Source of the DNA: Asterionellopsis glacialis
Taxonomy: Eukaryota; Bacillariophyta; Plagiogrammaphyceae; Rhaphoneidales; Asterionellopsidaceae
Length of the DNA stretch: 13,151 nt
Direction of reading: 5' to 3'
NCBI GenBank assembly: GCA_014885115.2
Contig: WKLE02005031.1
Coordinates: 1-13,151 of the forward strand
Under the pieces are notes generated by a model. It did not search any database, was not told the DNA's origin, and was given only the letters and a program-made list of their open reading frames with translations. This document shows, in pieces, positions 1 to 7,908 of the stretch (position 1 is its first letter; every line of letters starts with the position of its first letter). A program made the position numbers and the translations under genes.

Positions 1-463
1 GTCTCCCCTGCAGTGGAGTATCAATGTTAAACTCACTACAGTATTCTTTTTCTTGTGAGAATCGATAGTATTTGTCTTGTAAAAATGATGATAGTATTGG
101 AAATTTTTTCTCTCCTGGATCAATTCTAAATTCTTGTATAATTTGGATTGTTTAAATGAGAGAGTGAACCAAATAGTGCAAATGAATTTTGGGTTTGGCG
201 CGCTATTTGATCCGACCTGAATTTTAGGAATGCTCCAGTAGCTTCGTAATACAAAGTATGAAATGCTGTAGAATAAAATATTATAATACATAGTATGACA
301 AAAATTACGTATCTAAGACAGAAAGGAGATGGGTTCTCTGATCAATATATTTAGGTCCTGTTCCTTATCGAGTACCGGTAATCCAACTTCTGAGAATCAC
401 ATCATTCGGACGATTTTTAAAGTACGATAGGACCCCTGTTGATTGAGTTCCTGTATGAAGCAA

Positions 464-716
464 GGTGTACCAGGTATGTCGTGTACCTGTAGGGTTCTAG
501 AATTTAAAAAGAGATATCAGGTTCTACCACTTGTCCGAAGGACTTACCTTGTACCGGTACAGGTATTATACCTGTACCTGGTACCCAATTGCATGAGTAC
601 CAGGTAGGACCTACCCCAGGGCCTCTACCAGGTAGAGTCCTACCAGGTACCAGGTAGTCCTAGTCCTACCTGGTACAGGTACGATAGTCCAGTAGGACCT
701 ACGAGTACCTTACCAA
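464..716. repeat. Cluster of GGTACC / CCAGGTA / AGGACCTA micro-palindromes
   Basis: The segment is largely built from permutations of a few 5-8 bp words, including GTACCAGGTA, CTACCAGGTAG and TAGGACCTAC. They occur in both orientations, so the single strand could fold into several alternative hairpins. The same words recur in the other spacers (for example near 2530, 2660, 2935, 5520 and 6035) and are scarce in the coding exons. The unit is not a perfect tandem array, so it looks like a dispersed palindromic motif family rather than a satellite. Function is unknown. Confidence 0.6.
556..578. repeat. Perfect 23-bp palindrome
   Basis: GGTACAGGTAT and ATACCTGTACC form two perfect 11-bp arms around a single central T. 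Further GTACC/GGTAC pairing continues outside with a one-base offset. It is the cleanest inverted repeat in the motif cluster. It could extrude as a cruciform or be a dimeric protein-binding site. A transcription terminator is unlikely because there is no T-tract and the setting is eukaryotic. Confidence 0.75.
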
Positions 717-949
717 GTAAAAAATAAGGTTCTGGAAGACGAGATACACAATAATTTTGCTTCTTCAGCCAAGCACGGGACCTTAGCTTTTCAAATGGTA
801 GGACCTACATGCCCGGGTAGTACACACAAGATACAGAGAATAACATACACATGCATACTGTATACAACATCAATCTGATACTGGAAAAAGGCTAACCAGT
901 CACTCCTTGGACGCCTGGAACACACTTTGATGCGAGATTGAAGATAGCC

Positions 950-1936
950 ATGGCATCATCACCCAAGAAAGACCAAGAAAAACCACGCGACACAAACGTT
1001 CGTAATGGTGTTCCAGAGAATATATGGAAAGGCTCACCAACAAAACATGATGGTTCAAAAATCGGACAACGGTATGCTTCTGTAGGCCTAGAGCAAAAGA
1101 AAAACAAATTATTGTCTGCTAAAATCCGAACTCCATCAAAGAAAGCGTCAGAAGCAAACCCGGAAAATTTAGAGAAGATTTCAACCATGACCAACAGCAA
1201 GTCGGTTGCCAAGCAAAATCAAGAAGAAACCACGAAGTCCGCAAAAGAACACCGGCGTTTGAACCAAGAAGGCGCCCAAACTAACAAGGGCAAATCTACA
1301 ACAAAAGCAATCGACCTTAATGCGATTGCCAACAAAGAAGGTATGAAACAGAATTACAAACAAAGACTTCAAACTTTATCCTACGGTTTCCAGATACTTT
1401 CAGCGCGGCATCCAGCTGCAGAATACGACAGTCACGCAGACTACAATTCCAACAATGATACCATTCTTCATAACGAGGCATCTCTTTTCGAGGCGTTGGA
1501 TGCTCTGGATAGGGCAGATCAAGATCAGAAAACTAAGAGCATTGGCCAAAAGAAGCTGAATCCAGGTGATGATGCTGTTAACAACCAAACGAAGTACTAC
1601 GATGCCTCACCACTATGTAAACGTGAAGACATGAGAAGAAAACACGCCGCATGTATCAAAAGAATAACCGGACAATCTCCCGATTTCCAGCGAAGCTACC
1701 ATCACGACATACACCACGACCGCCAGGTGCTAGAAATGTATATTAAAACGGAACGCAAAACGGAAATCCCACTACATTCAACGAAAATGGACGAGTTGCC
1801 CCCACCCATCATCGTGAAGTGCCCTTCAGGGACAAATAAAACAAAGACACGGAGCACTCGTCGTGCAGGTATAAAAAAGACAAAATCTAGGTCAGAGAAG
1901 CCTGTTCGCGTTCAACCTAATGATTTATTATTATAG
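950..1936 (+). CDS. Lysine-rich, probably disordered protein of unknown function (328 aa)
   Basis: I do not recognise this protein. The start is the ATG at 950, in the good context GCCATGG. The frame is open from 896 but holds no earlier ATG, and translation ends at TAG 1934-1936. Residues 1-125 are very polar, rich in K, N, Q, S and E, with repeated SPKK/TPSKK-like sites (SPKK at 4-7, TPSKK at 61-65) that resemble DNA-binding or kinase-target motifs. A short more ordered stretch follows at about 135-155, then an acidic helix-like stretch near 177-192. Residues 229-275 are charged and include a HHDIHHD cluster. The tail (about 297-320) is strongly basic and could be a nuclear-localisation signal. 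No membrane segment, signal peptide or catalytic motif is visible. A nuclear or chromatin role is a guess from composition. The long open frame in AT-rich DNA and the Kozak-like start argue that it is real. Confidence 0.75.
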   Translation: MASSPKKDQEKPRDTNVRNGVPENIWKGSPTKHDGSKIGQRYASVGLEQKKNKLLSAKIRTPSKKASEANPENLEKISTMTNSKSVAKQNQEETTKSAKEHRRLNQEGAQTNKGKSTTKAIDLNAIANKEGMKQNYKQRLQTLSYGFQILSARHPAAEYDSHADYNSNNDTILHNEASLFEALDALDRADQDQKTKSIGQKKLNPGDDAVNNQTKYYDASPLCKREDMRRKHAACIKRITGQSPDFQRSYHHDIHHDRQVLEMYIKTERKTEIPLHSTKMDELPPPIIVKCPSGTNKTKTRSTRRAGIKKTKSRSEKPVRVQPNDLLL

Positions 1937-2329
1937 TCGGCTTTTTTATGATTGTTTATTGCCACTCAAAGTTTGCTTTCTATGATGGTTATCCTATGTA
2001 AGACAGAATATGCCATATTCTGGTCATTCGTCCTGAAGTAGCGTGCCATTGATGTTTCGAGACCACCGATCCTTCTGAAATGTTATTTTCCCACGAGTAG
2101 AGGACCTAGGACTCTAGAGCTGTTTTGATTGAAAAATAGAGTGTAAAATGTTTAAAAAAAACGTAGAAAATCGGGTCAACAACAAGTGGAAGGTCAAGAA
2201 AATACAAAACATATCATAAAATTGAATTTTTGTCAAAAATTCTGCGACCCCATTTGATACGGTGCAGGTATTGATTCTAAAGTTCATTGTATTACTGTAC
2301 AGTATAATTTCTCTATAAAAATTTTTTCT

Positions 2330-2371
2330 AATGTCCCCCGAGTAACATCAAATGTCCCTCGAGTAACATCA
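2330..2371. repeat. 21-bp tandem duplication, two copies
   Basis: The unit AATGTCCC(C/T)CGAGTAACATCA occurs at 2330-2350 and again at 2351-2371, differing at one base. Five bases of a third copy follow (2372-2376). It is intergenic and looks like a recent slippage duplication. Confidence 0.85.
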
Positions 2372-2659
2372 AATGTATTCTTGAAGCAAATATGAAACGA
2401 GACAACCATTTTTTTAATGTGTACGTGTTTGTGTGTACAGGAGTAAAAGTACCATTATTATTAAAAACTCGTCTACCTGCCTGGTACAGTACATTGCTTC
2501 TTGTTTCATTATTTGATCGACGCAGCTCCCTACCGGTACCTTGTACCAGGTACTAATTTAGTCGGATTCGTTTTACAGGTAAGTGGGTCCTACTGAGACT
2601 CTGGTCATGAAAACTGCATACCGCTACTACAGGTAGCATTCTTGGAGCATTTCACCATG

Positions 2660-2675
2660 TAGGTCCTAGGACCTA
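2660..2675. repeat. Perfect 16-bp palindrome TAGGTCCTAGGACCTA
   Basis: This is a gapless palindrome with an 8-bp half-site. It is made of the AGGACCTA word that also occurs in the 464-716 cluster, so it is probably another member of the same motif family. Confidence 0.8.
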
Positions 2676-2713
2676 AAGACTAGTCATAAGTGAGAATGTT
2701 CTTGCTTGTTTCT

Positions 2714-2725
2714 AAGAACGTTCTT
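2714..2725. repeat. 12-bp palindrome AAGAACGTTCTT next to a GAA-nn-TTC pair
   Basis: AAGAACGTTCTT is a perfect palindrome and contains GAAcgTTC. A second GAAtgTTC lies about 20 bases upstream (2695-2702). Inverted GAA/TTC units are the building block of heat-shock elements, but the spacing is not the regular 5-bp phasing and the site lies between two converging 3' ends. A regulatory role is therefore doubtful. Confidence 0.4.
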
Positions 2726-3681
2726 GGCCCTCCCAAAAATATCACTACGTCAGTTTCACCTTGACGCTTCTATTCCAATTTATTAGAGGACAAGACTAGA
2801 CTGCTTTAGAGTGGATGTATTAATATCTACCGGTCGTAGGTGCTAGGCCTGAGCAGAATGACTCTCACTTAGGAAAAAAACTCATGTGAGTACCTGTTAA
2901 TACTTGGCCGTAAGCAGTACACGTAAGGTACATGGTACCTGTAGCCTTGAGTTGCGTTACTAACAATAGTTACGAATTGAATTGAATTTGTCGAACGTTT
3001 GGTCCTCCCTTCTTAAAAGTACAGTACAGTTATTCGTGTAGTTTGTAATGGTTTATTAATTTATGGTGGTAGTGGACTCTGGGTCTGAAACTTCTCTTGA
3101 TTCTATTTGTTGATCAAGGATCTATTGTTTCACTCCCAAAGGCCACATCCCAAATTTAAGAGTCTATTGAAACAAAAACAATGAAATAAAAAAATAATGA
3201 TATTGAGAGAGATGGATTTGATGATGTAGAGCTGATTCCGTTGTATCGTTTCGCTTGTTAATCCGCTTTCATGTGTACAGTTAAAAAAAATAGTAAAATA
3301 TGTAATGTCAACCAGTGCATGTGGGTGTGTTCATGTATTAGCACCACAACGCATTGTCGTCAGTTGCACTTTCTTCCAGTGAAGACTTGCGTGTGGGCTT
3401 GAGGTTTGAGAACGAAACCAGAGCTTTTATCCTTTTATCCACAAAGGAGAAAAAAAAAATTGTTGTATCTCACTCCTCAAGTCCACACACCATTACTGCT
3501 GAACAACTAATCACCCCCACAGCAAGTCACAACTTTTACATCCATACTAGTACTGAAATTCATGACTTGTACATGAGACGAATCAACAAGCGATACATTT
3601 TTACTTTCACAATCCAATATTCATGTCTTCTTCTTATCTACCTCATTCTCTACTTTTTCTTTTTCATTGTATCTTTTTGTC

Positions 3682-5809
3682 TTAAGATTGATTTCCAGAG
3701 AAATCGAACGCTTGTTGGGATCCATCCATGGGTGCTGAAAAGGCAAATTGGTCACCACCTTCTGCCATTTGAGGTGCCAATTGTTCCATTTCTTCTTCAT
3801 CTTCCACACCAAAGTAAGTTTCCAAAATTTTAATACATTTTTCATAAATGTCATTGTTGGAATGTTGTTGTAATTCTTCAATTTTGGTTAAACCTTCAGC
3901 TTCGGCAATGTATGTTGCCATTTGATTATGTGTAGCACTTTGTTTGGAATCTTCTTCGCCAACCTTTAAAATGTTTTCTAATCCTTCCAAAGCAATTGTA
4001 ACAATCTTAGCATCATTGACCGTAAGCAAGTCGCATAGAGGTCGAATACATCCCTGTTGGACTAAAAACTTAATTTGATTGGAGTTACCACCCGACGTAG
4101 CATTGGAAATGGCCCATGCTGCCTCCTTCCTAATATCAAATTCAGCATTTGTCAAAAGTTGAATAAGAGGTGGAATGATATTGTTTTCAATGACAGCTTG
4201 AATTTGTTCCTTGTTACCAGCTGTAATGTTTGAAATGGTCCAGCAGGCTTCCTTACGAATACCCTTTTTAGGACTACTTAGTAGTGCCAAGAGACAGGGT
4301 AAGGCATTGTTATTGATAACAAATTGTGTTTGCAAGTCATCACCGGTGACAATGTTACCCACCGTACGGAGTGCAGGTGTTTGGACCGCCGGTGAAGGAT
4401 TTAACAACAATTCTACAAGACGACGGCACACGCCAGCTTCAATGACAGCTTGAATCTTTTCGTTAGGTCCATCACTCAAATACGACAATGCCCAGCATGC
4501 ATCTGTCAAAACTTCTTCGTCTGGTGAAAAGATGAGTTGCGCCAGGGTTGGTAGTGCTGGGCGGACCATTTCAAAGTCAGGTTGGGGCTTACCACGGCAA
4601 AAGTTAGACAAGGTCCATGTAGCATTACGAAGCATCGAAAGTTTGGAGTTTTGATGTAATTGTTGCAACAAGGGTTGCATGGCACCGGCTTGTAACACTA
4701 AATCACGGCACGGTGGTGAATCACCTGCAATGTTACCCAAAGCCCAAACGGCCTGTTCACGTACATCATCATTAGGACTAAGCAAGAGACGTACAAAGAT
4801 GGGGACGGCACCGACTTCCATTACCACCTTGGTATGCTCCGATGTACCAGAGGCAATATTGGTCAAAGCCCATGCCGCTTCAAATTGCAATGCAGGGTTA
4901 TCGTCACGATTTAAAAATTCAACAAATCGTGGTACCACACCTGAATCAATCACTTGTTGAATAGGTGGATTCTTTTCAATACTAAGCAGTCGACGGAATT
5001 GTGTAGTGCATTCGGTTTGTGTGGCGGGGTCATTTCCCATAACACCTTGTACCATTTGTGGTAAATGTTCTAGTTTATTGGCTTGCGCACCGGTGGGACG
5101 GATAGGTGTACTGGTACCACCTGCCGAATCCATGGCCATACCCGCATAAGTATTATCACCTCCTGTCATGAGCATAGAGGCAGCTGCCATACCAGCAGGA
5201 GTTGGTGCAGCACCGCCTTCTCCACCTCCAACTGGCATTTGTCGACGTTTGGCCAAGCGTACATCTTTCTTCGTTTTACGAATTTGAAGTGTCGTTTCTT
5301 CTCGTCGACGACGTCCTTCTTCCGTATCAATCGTCTTTTTGAACGCTTTTTTGCGCTGTGGGAGTTCGCAGGTGTCATTGTCATTGTGTAGGGAGAGACA
5401 GAAAGAGAAATGCAGTGTCAGAGACAGAACACATCATGTCGAGAGAGGACAGAAATAAAACATCAACTTCTAGCAAACAAGACTACTCTTCGTCGCATGG
5501 TCAAATCGTGCCAAGACGGTACGGTACCGGCAGGTACCGATGCAGAAACCGAGAACACTGGATTTCGTTCCTATTTTCTTTCTCATAGCATTTGTACCAA
5601 GAATCACGTAGAATCCCCCCAAAAGTAGTAGCAAAAGGGGGTCAACGCCAAAAATGCAAGCAGGGAAACCCAACCTCTCGCTTCGCCAAGATGGCGTGCG
5701 TTCGAAAGGAAACCAGCCACCATCTCCCAGACCAAACCCAAGTAATCAATTTGACATAATCGTTATTCTGAATATCTGACTGTCTTACCTCTTCTTCTGA
5801 GTTCTTCAT
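3682..5809 (-). CDS. Importin subunit alpha (karyopherin alpha), two exons
   Basis: This is the adaptor that binds nuclear-localisation signals in the cytoplasm and docks on importin beta for import through the nuclear pore. The proposed CDS joins 5789-5809 (7 codons from ATG 5809) to 3682-5355, giving 564 residues; yeast and animal family members are around 530-550. The intron is 5356-5788, with donor GTAAGA and acceptor CCCACAG, both in phase 0. Residues 8-47 form the importin-beta-binding domain: an RKKAFKK cluster, an RRRR run, then [13 protein letters not shown]. Ten ARM repeats follow, with the classic NLS-binding Trp/Asn pairs at W169/N173, W211/N215, W254/N258, W379/N383 and W421/N425. 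ARM5 has WALSYLSDG and ARM6 has VGNIVTGDD, as in the family. The C-terminus has the acidic [10 protein letters not shown] stretch expected near the CAS-export region, then a Gly/Phe/Gln tail. Family identity is certain. The first exon is inferred; its oddity is a lead of only seven residues before the basic cluster. Confidence 0.95.
5356..5788 (-). other. 433-bp intron of the importin alpha gene
   Basis: The main importin frame has no ATG upstream of the IBB basic cluster before it meets TGA at about 5434-5436, so the start must lie in another exon. Reading on the minus strand, the acceptor is a pyrimidine-rich tract ending CCCACAG at 5356. The donor is GAG|GTAAGA at 5789/5788. Joining them fuses MKNSEEE in frame to RKKAFKK. 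The intron contains the GTACCGGCAGGTACC motif near 5521-5537, the same word family as in the intergenic spacers. Confidence 0.65.
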
Positions 5810-6240
5810 TGTGAAAGCTTTGCGCCTATCTGTGGATAGGTCCTCTAGATGTGTGTGTGCACGGCTGCAAGTTAAAGACAAAGCCAGAGGGAGCGGGCGA
5901 GATTGTGCCGGTGTATTCGGGCGGCGGGAACAAAGCCGGAGGCAGGAAAGTGCGCGGATAGCAATTACCGCCATCAGCACTACACGAGGTAGTAGGGCAG
6001 TTCCTTGAATTCTTAAAACAGAAAGGTTGCCTGTACCGTACCAGTTTCTGGCCGTTACTTCTAATTTAAGGCATTAACACATGGAAATGACGAAATCTGA
6101 TTCGAGAATTTATTGTTCACCATGTGCTTTATATGAATTGGTACATAATTTCTACATACGTTGGAATTCGTAATGTTGACACCTATACGAGTGCCTCACT
6201 TACAGTACCTTTTTGGTACGGAACTTGTAGCATATCTACG
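5810..6240. other. Spacer upstream of importin alpha
   Basis: This stretch lies between the proposed importin start (minus strand, 5809) and a weak plus-strand candidate at 6241, so it should hold the importin promoter and 5' UTR. About 5880-5960 is markedly GC-rich compared with the flanks. GTACC words recur near 6032-6041 and 6206-6220. No TATA box or other defined promoter element can be assigned with confidence. Confidence 0.4.
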
Positions 6241-6532
6241 ATGCCGGTTCCAGGTTCAAACCAGAGAAATTCCAAGAAGAAACTCTCCACTCTCCACGTG
6301 AGTTTTTTTTCGTTCATGTCTGTCTTGTTATTATATCCCTTATTATTCATATCCATAGGAGTGCGAGGAATCGCGCAAGCGCGTAAAGTCTTCCGCCCTG
6401 CCCAAAAGATCGTCAGGCAGATCCATCGCCCTTGCCTCTCGACAGCTCACTCACAAACTTGGTTGGCGTTGTCTAATGCCAATTTCTGAAATTGTCTTTT
6501 CCTTCTCGGATTTATATTATTGGATTCTTTGA
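6241..6532 (+). CDS. Weak candidate: small spliced basic protein (76 aa), unrecognised
   Basis: The ATG at 6241 opens 19 codons rich in Lys and Ser, ending at CAC|GTGAGT. A 61-bp T-rich stretch (6298-6358) ends in CCATAG and has all the marks of a small intron. Splicing continues into GAG TGC GAG at 6359 and runs to TGA at 6530-6532, giving 76 residues. Exon 2 begins with a polar and basic stretch (ECEESRKRVKSS) in a local island of higher GC than the flanks. The last 20 residues are AT-rich and hydrophobic and may not be true coding sequence. The minus strand of the same island also reads in a protein-like way for 27 codons from an ATG near 6427, so the strand is not secure. I know no homologue. 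Confidence 0.3.
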
Positions 6533-6701
6533 AGATTCGATCAACAATACGCTGTAATTCAAGAATAAGAAGATTAATCAAAGCCTTTTATTTACGAATA
6601 ATAAAAACACCGAATCCCATCACAACAACAATAACAACAGCAGCTTGTACATACCCATTGCTTGTAGTCTTCCCTCTGTGGTGTAACGGTATTATACAAT
6701 T

Positions 6702-7196
6702 ATGTTGTTCTCTGTGTTATCTAGTAGAGTGGCAAAGCCTTTGATCGCTGTAAGTTGAAAACAACCTCTCCAACCAACCAAACATACACGGGAAGTGAGG
6801 CTTCGTTTAGAGTATGCTAAGTGTTTCGTCATTATTCATCATTACTTTTGTTTGTTTATTTGCATTGGGGGTTCTCTGATTTTGAAAACTCGTTTTTCCC
6901 TGGATATACTAACATATCATGATGTTTATTGAATTCCACCACCACTTTTTTTTCGTCTTGCTTATCTTTTTTAAAAAAAGCGTCCAGCAGTTCAATTATT
7001 TTCTTCATCACCTGCACCACCCCCACGAGGTGGCGCAGGTCTATTACAACGACTTTCTTCATTTGTTATTGGTGCAGGCGTCACAGCAATTGCTACTCAA
7101 TATTATTTGTTTTTGGAAGTCAGGGAAGGCAATAAACTTATGCTATTGAAACAAAAAGAATTAGAAACTCGTATTGCAAAACTTGAAAAAAAATAA
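6702..7196 (+). CDS. Small mitochondrial-type membrane protein with coiled-coil tail (87 aa), two exons
   Basis: The CDS joins 6702-6749 (16 codons) to 6981-7196 (71 codons plus TAA). The intron, 6750-6980, has donor GTAAGT and an acceptor in a T-rich tract ending AAAAAAAG; both are phase 0. A perfect TACTAAC branch-site consensus sits at 6907-6913, rather far from the acceptor. The N-terminus (MLFSVLSSRVAKPLIARPA) has the Arg/Lys, Ser and hydrophobic pattern without acidic residues that is typical of mitochondrial targeting peptides. A Pro/Gly-rich linker (27-36) follows, then one membrane helix at about 41-62 (SSFVIGAGVTAIATQYYLF), then a charged heptad-like helix to the end (63-87, ending LEKK). 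The layout resembles small inner-membrane accessory or assembly factors, but I cannot name the family and assign no function. Each exon is well supported by the fit of splice sites, frame and protein design. Confidence 0.72.
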
Positions 7197-7908
7197 TAAT
7201 ACAAAAGATGGGGTCGCAAAACTAGTCTCTTGGAGTTACTTGTGATACAAAAAGTTATATTTTAGAGTTTTGTTCGATCGTTTTTCGAAATCAAACTATC
7301 AAGATATACGGTTGGGTCGCAGCAGTAGTCTCTTTGAGTCTTTTATGATACAAACATATGTGTTAGAGTTTTGTTTGGAAGGAATGTAATGGGCAGTTTT
7401 TGAGGATGTACAATGGTGGAACCATAAACAATGGAAAGCCAAACGAAGATTATATTCCATAATTGTCGGAAGGAAAGTTATGCAACAAGTTAGCTGTAGT
7501 TGAATGGAAATTATCAATGTTGGTAATAACTACGAAACGTTTATAGAAAGAAAAAGTAAAGTGCTGATATCAATATTTCATATTATGTTTTGAAGGTGAT
7601 CCTCTTCTTATCGTACTGTCCTAATTGCTGCATTCGTCCACAAGCAGTGTCATTGCCTACATTCTGACGCATTCTTACAGTAATTCATCGAAATGAACTG
7701 TTTTCGACTAAAGATAGAGCAATAATCCCGAAGTGAAAGACTGATTGTGCACGGAAGAAATTTCACCAAGCATATGTTCTGTATTACATACCTATGTTTC
7801 AATTTCAGTTTCCAATGTGGGAATCGTGCTTTTTCGAATGGTTTTACTTGCATACCATAACGAACAACACGCCCCTTATAATAATTTCAACACAACTTTC
7901 GATAGTTT
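7197..7908. other. AT-rich spacer between two convergent genes
   Basis: This separates the stop of the small membrane-protein gene (7196) from the stop of the NB-ARC/TPR gene (7909, minus strand), so it probably comprises both 3' UTRs. The only structure I can see is the imperfect direct repeat at 7211-7274 and 7314-7375. No coding exon is convincing. Confidence 0.55.
7211..7375. repeat. Imperfect ~63-bp direct repeat (two copies)
   Basis: Copy one (7211-7274) and copy two (7314-7375) share GGGTCGCA, then TAGTCTCT(T)GGAGT-like sequence, GATACAAA, and a closing TTAGAGTTTTGTT, with substitutions and small length changes between. A 39-bp unrelated stretch separates them. They lie just after the stop codon of the small membrane-protein gene, so they may be in its 3' UTR. 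An old tandem duplication is the simplest explanation. Confidence 0.7.

Larger units (their letters stand above)
1..949. other. Intergenic spacer rich in short GTACC/GGTAC motifs
   Basis: No gene is supported here on either strand: the frames are closed by stops every few dozen codons. The left half is plain AT-rich DNA. From about 464 to 716 the spacer is crowded with short self-complementary motifs built from GGTAC, GTACC, CCAGGTA and AGGACCTA. The promoter of the gene starting at 950 should lie in the last few hundred bases, but I see no clear core promoter element. Confidence 0.6.
1937..3681. other. 1.7-kb spacer between two convergent genes
   Basis: This lies between the 3' end of the plus-strand gene at 1936 and the 3' end of importin alpha at 3682, so it should contain two 3' UTRs and terminators rather than promoters. 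It is AT-rich with several poly-A and poly-T runs. It holds a 21-bp tandem duplication (2330-2371), a 16-bp palindrome (2660-2675), a 12-bp palindrome (2714-2725) and scattered GGTACC words. I found no convincing exon. A plus-strand frame at 3354-3833 stays open but lacks a usable start and runs antisense into importin. Confidence 0.6.

Noticed and set aside
464..716. CRISPR array or bacterial-type repeat
   Set aside because: There are no equal-length spacers or constant repeat unit, and the window is clearly eukaryotic.
3340..3430. Minus-strand terminal-exon-like stretch ending DDNALWC-stop
   Set aside because: About 28 codons read well and a pyrimidine tract lies upstream, but importin already has a natural C-terminus at 3682 and no upstream exon could be found.
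5470..5673. Minus-strand 67-codon frame with a Leu-rich stretch
   Set aside because: It lies wholly within the proposed importin intron and has no ATG near its beginning. It is most likely intron sequence that happens to stay open.
6670..6745. A-box-like TGGTGTAACGG that might start a tRNA
   Set aside because: It matches the tRNA A-box pattern, but there is no B box at the right distance, no acceptor-stem pairing, and it overlaps the well-supported first exon of the small membrane-protein gene.
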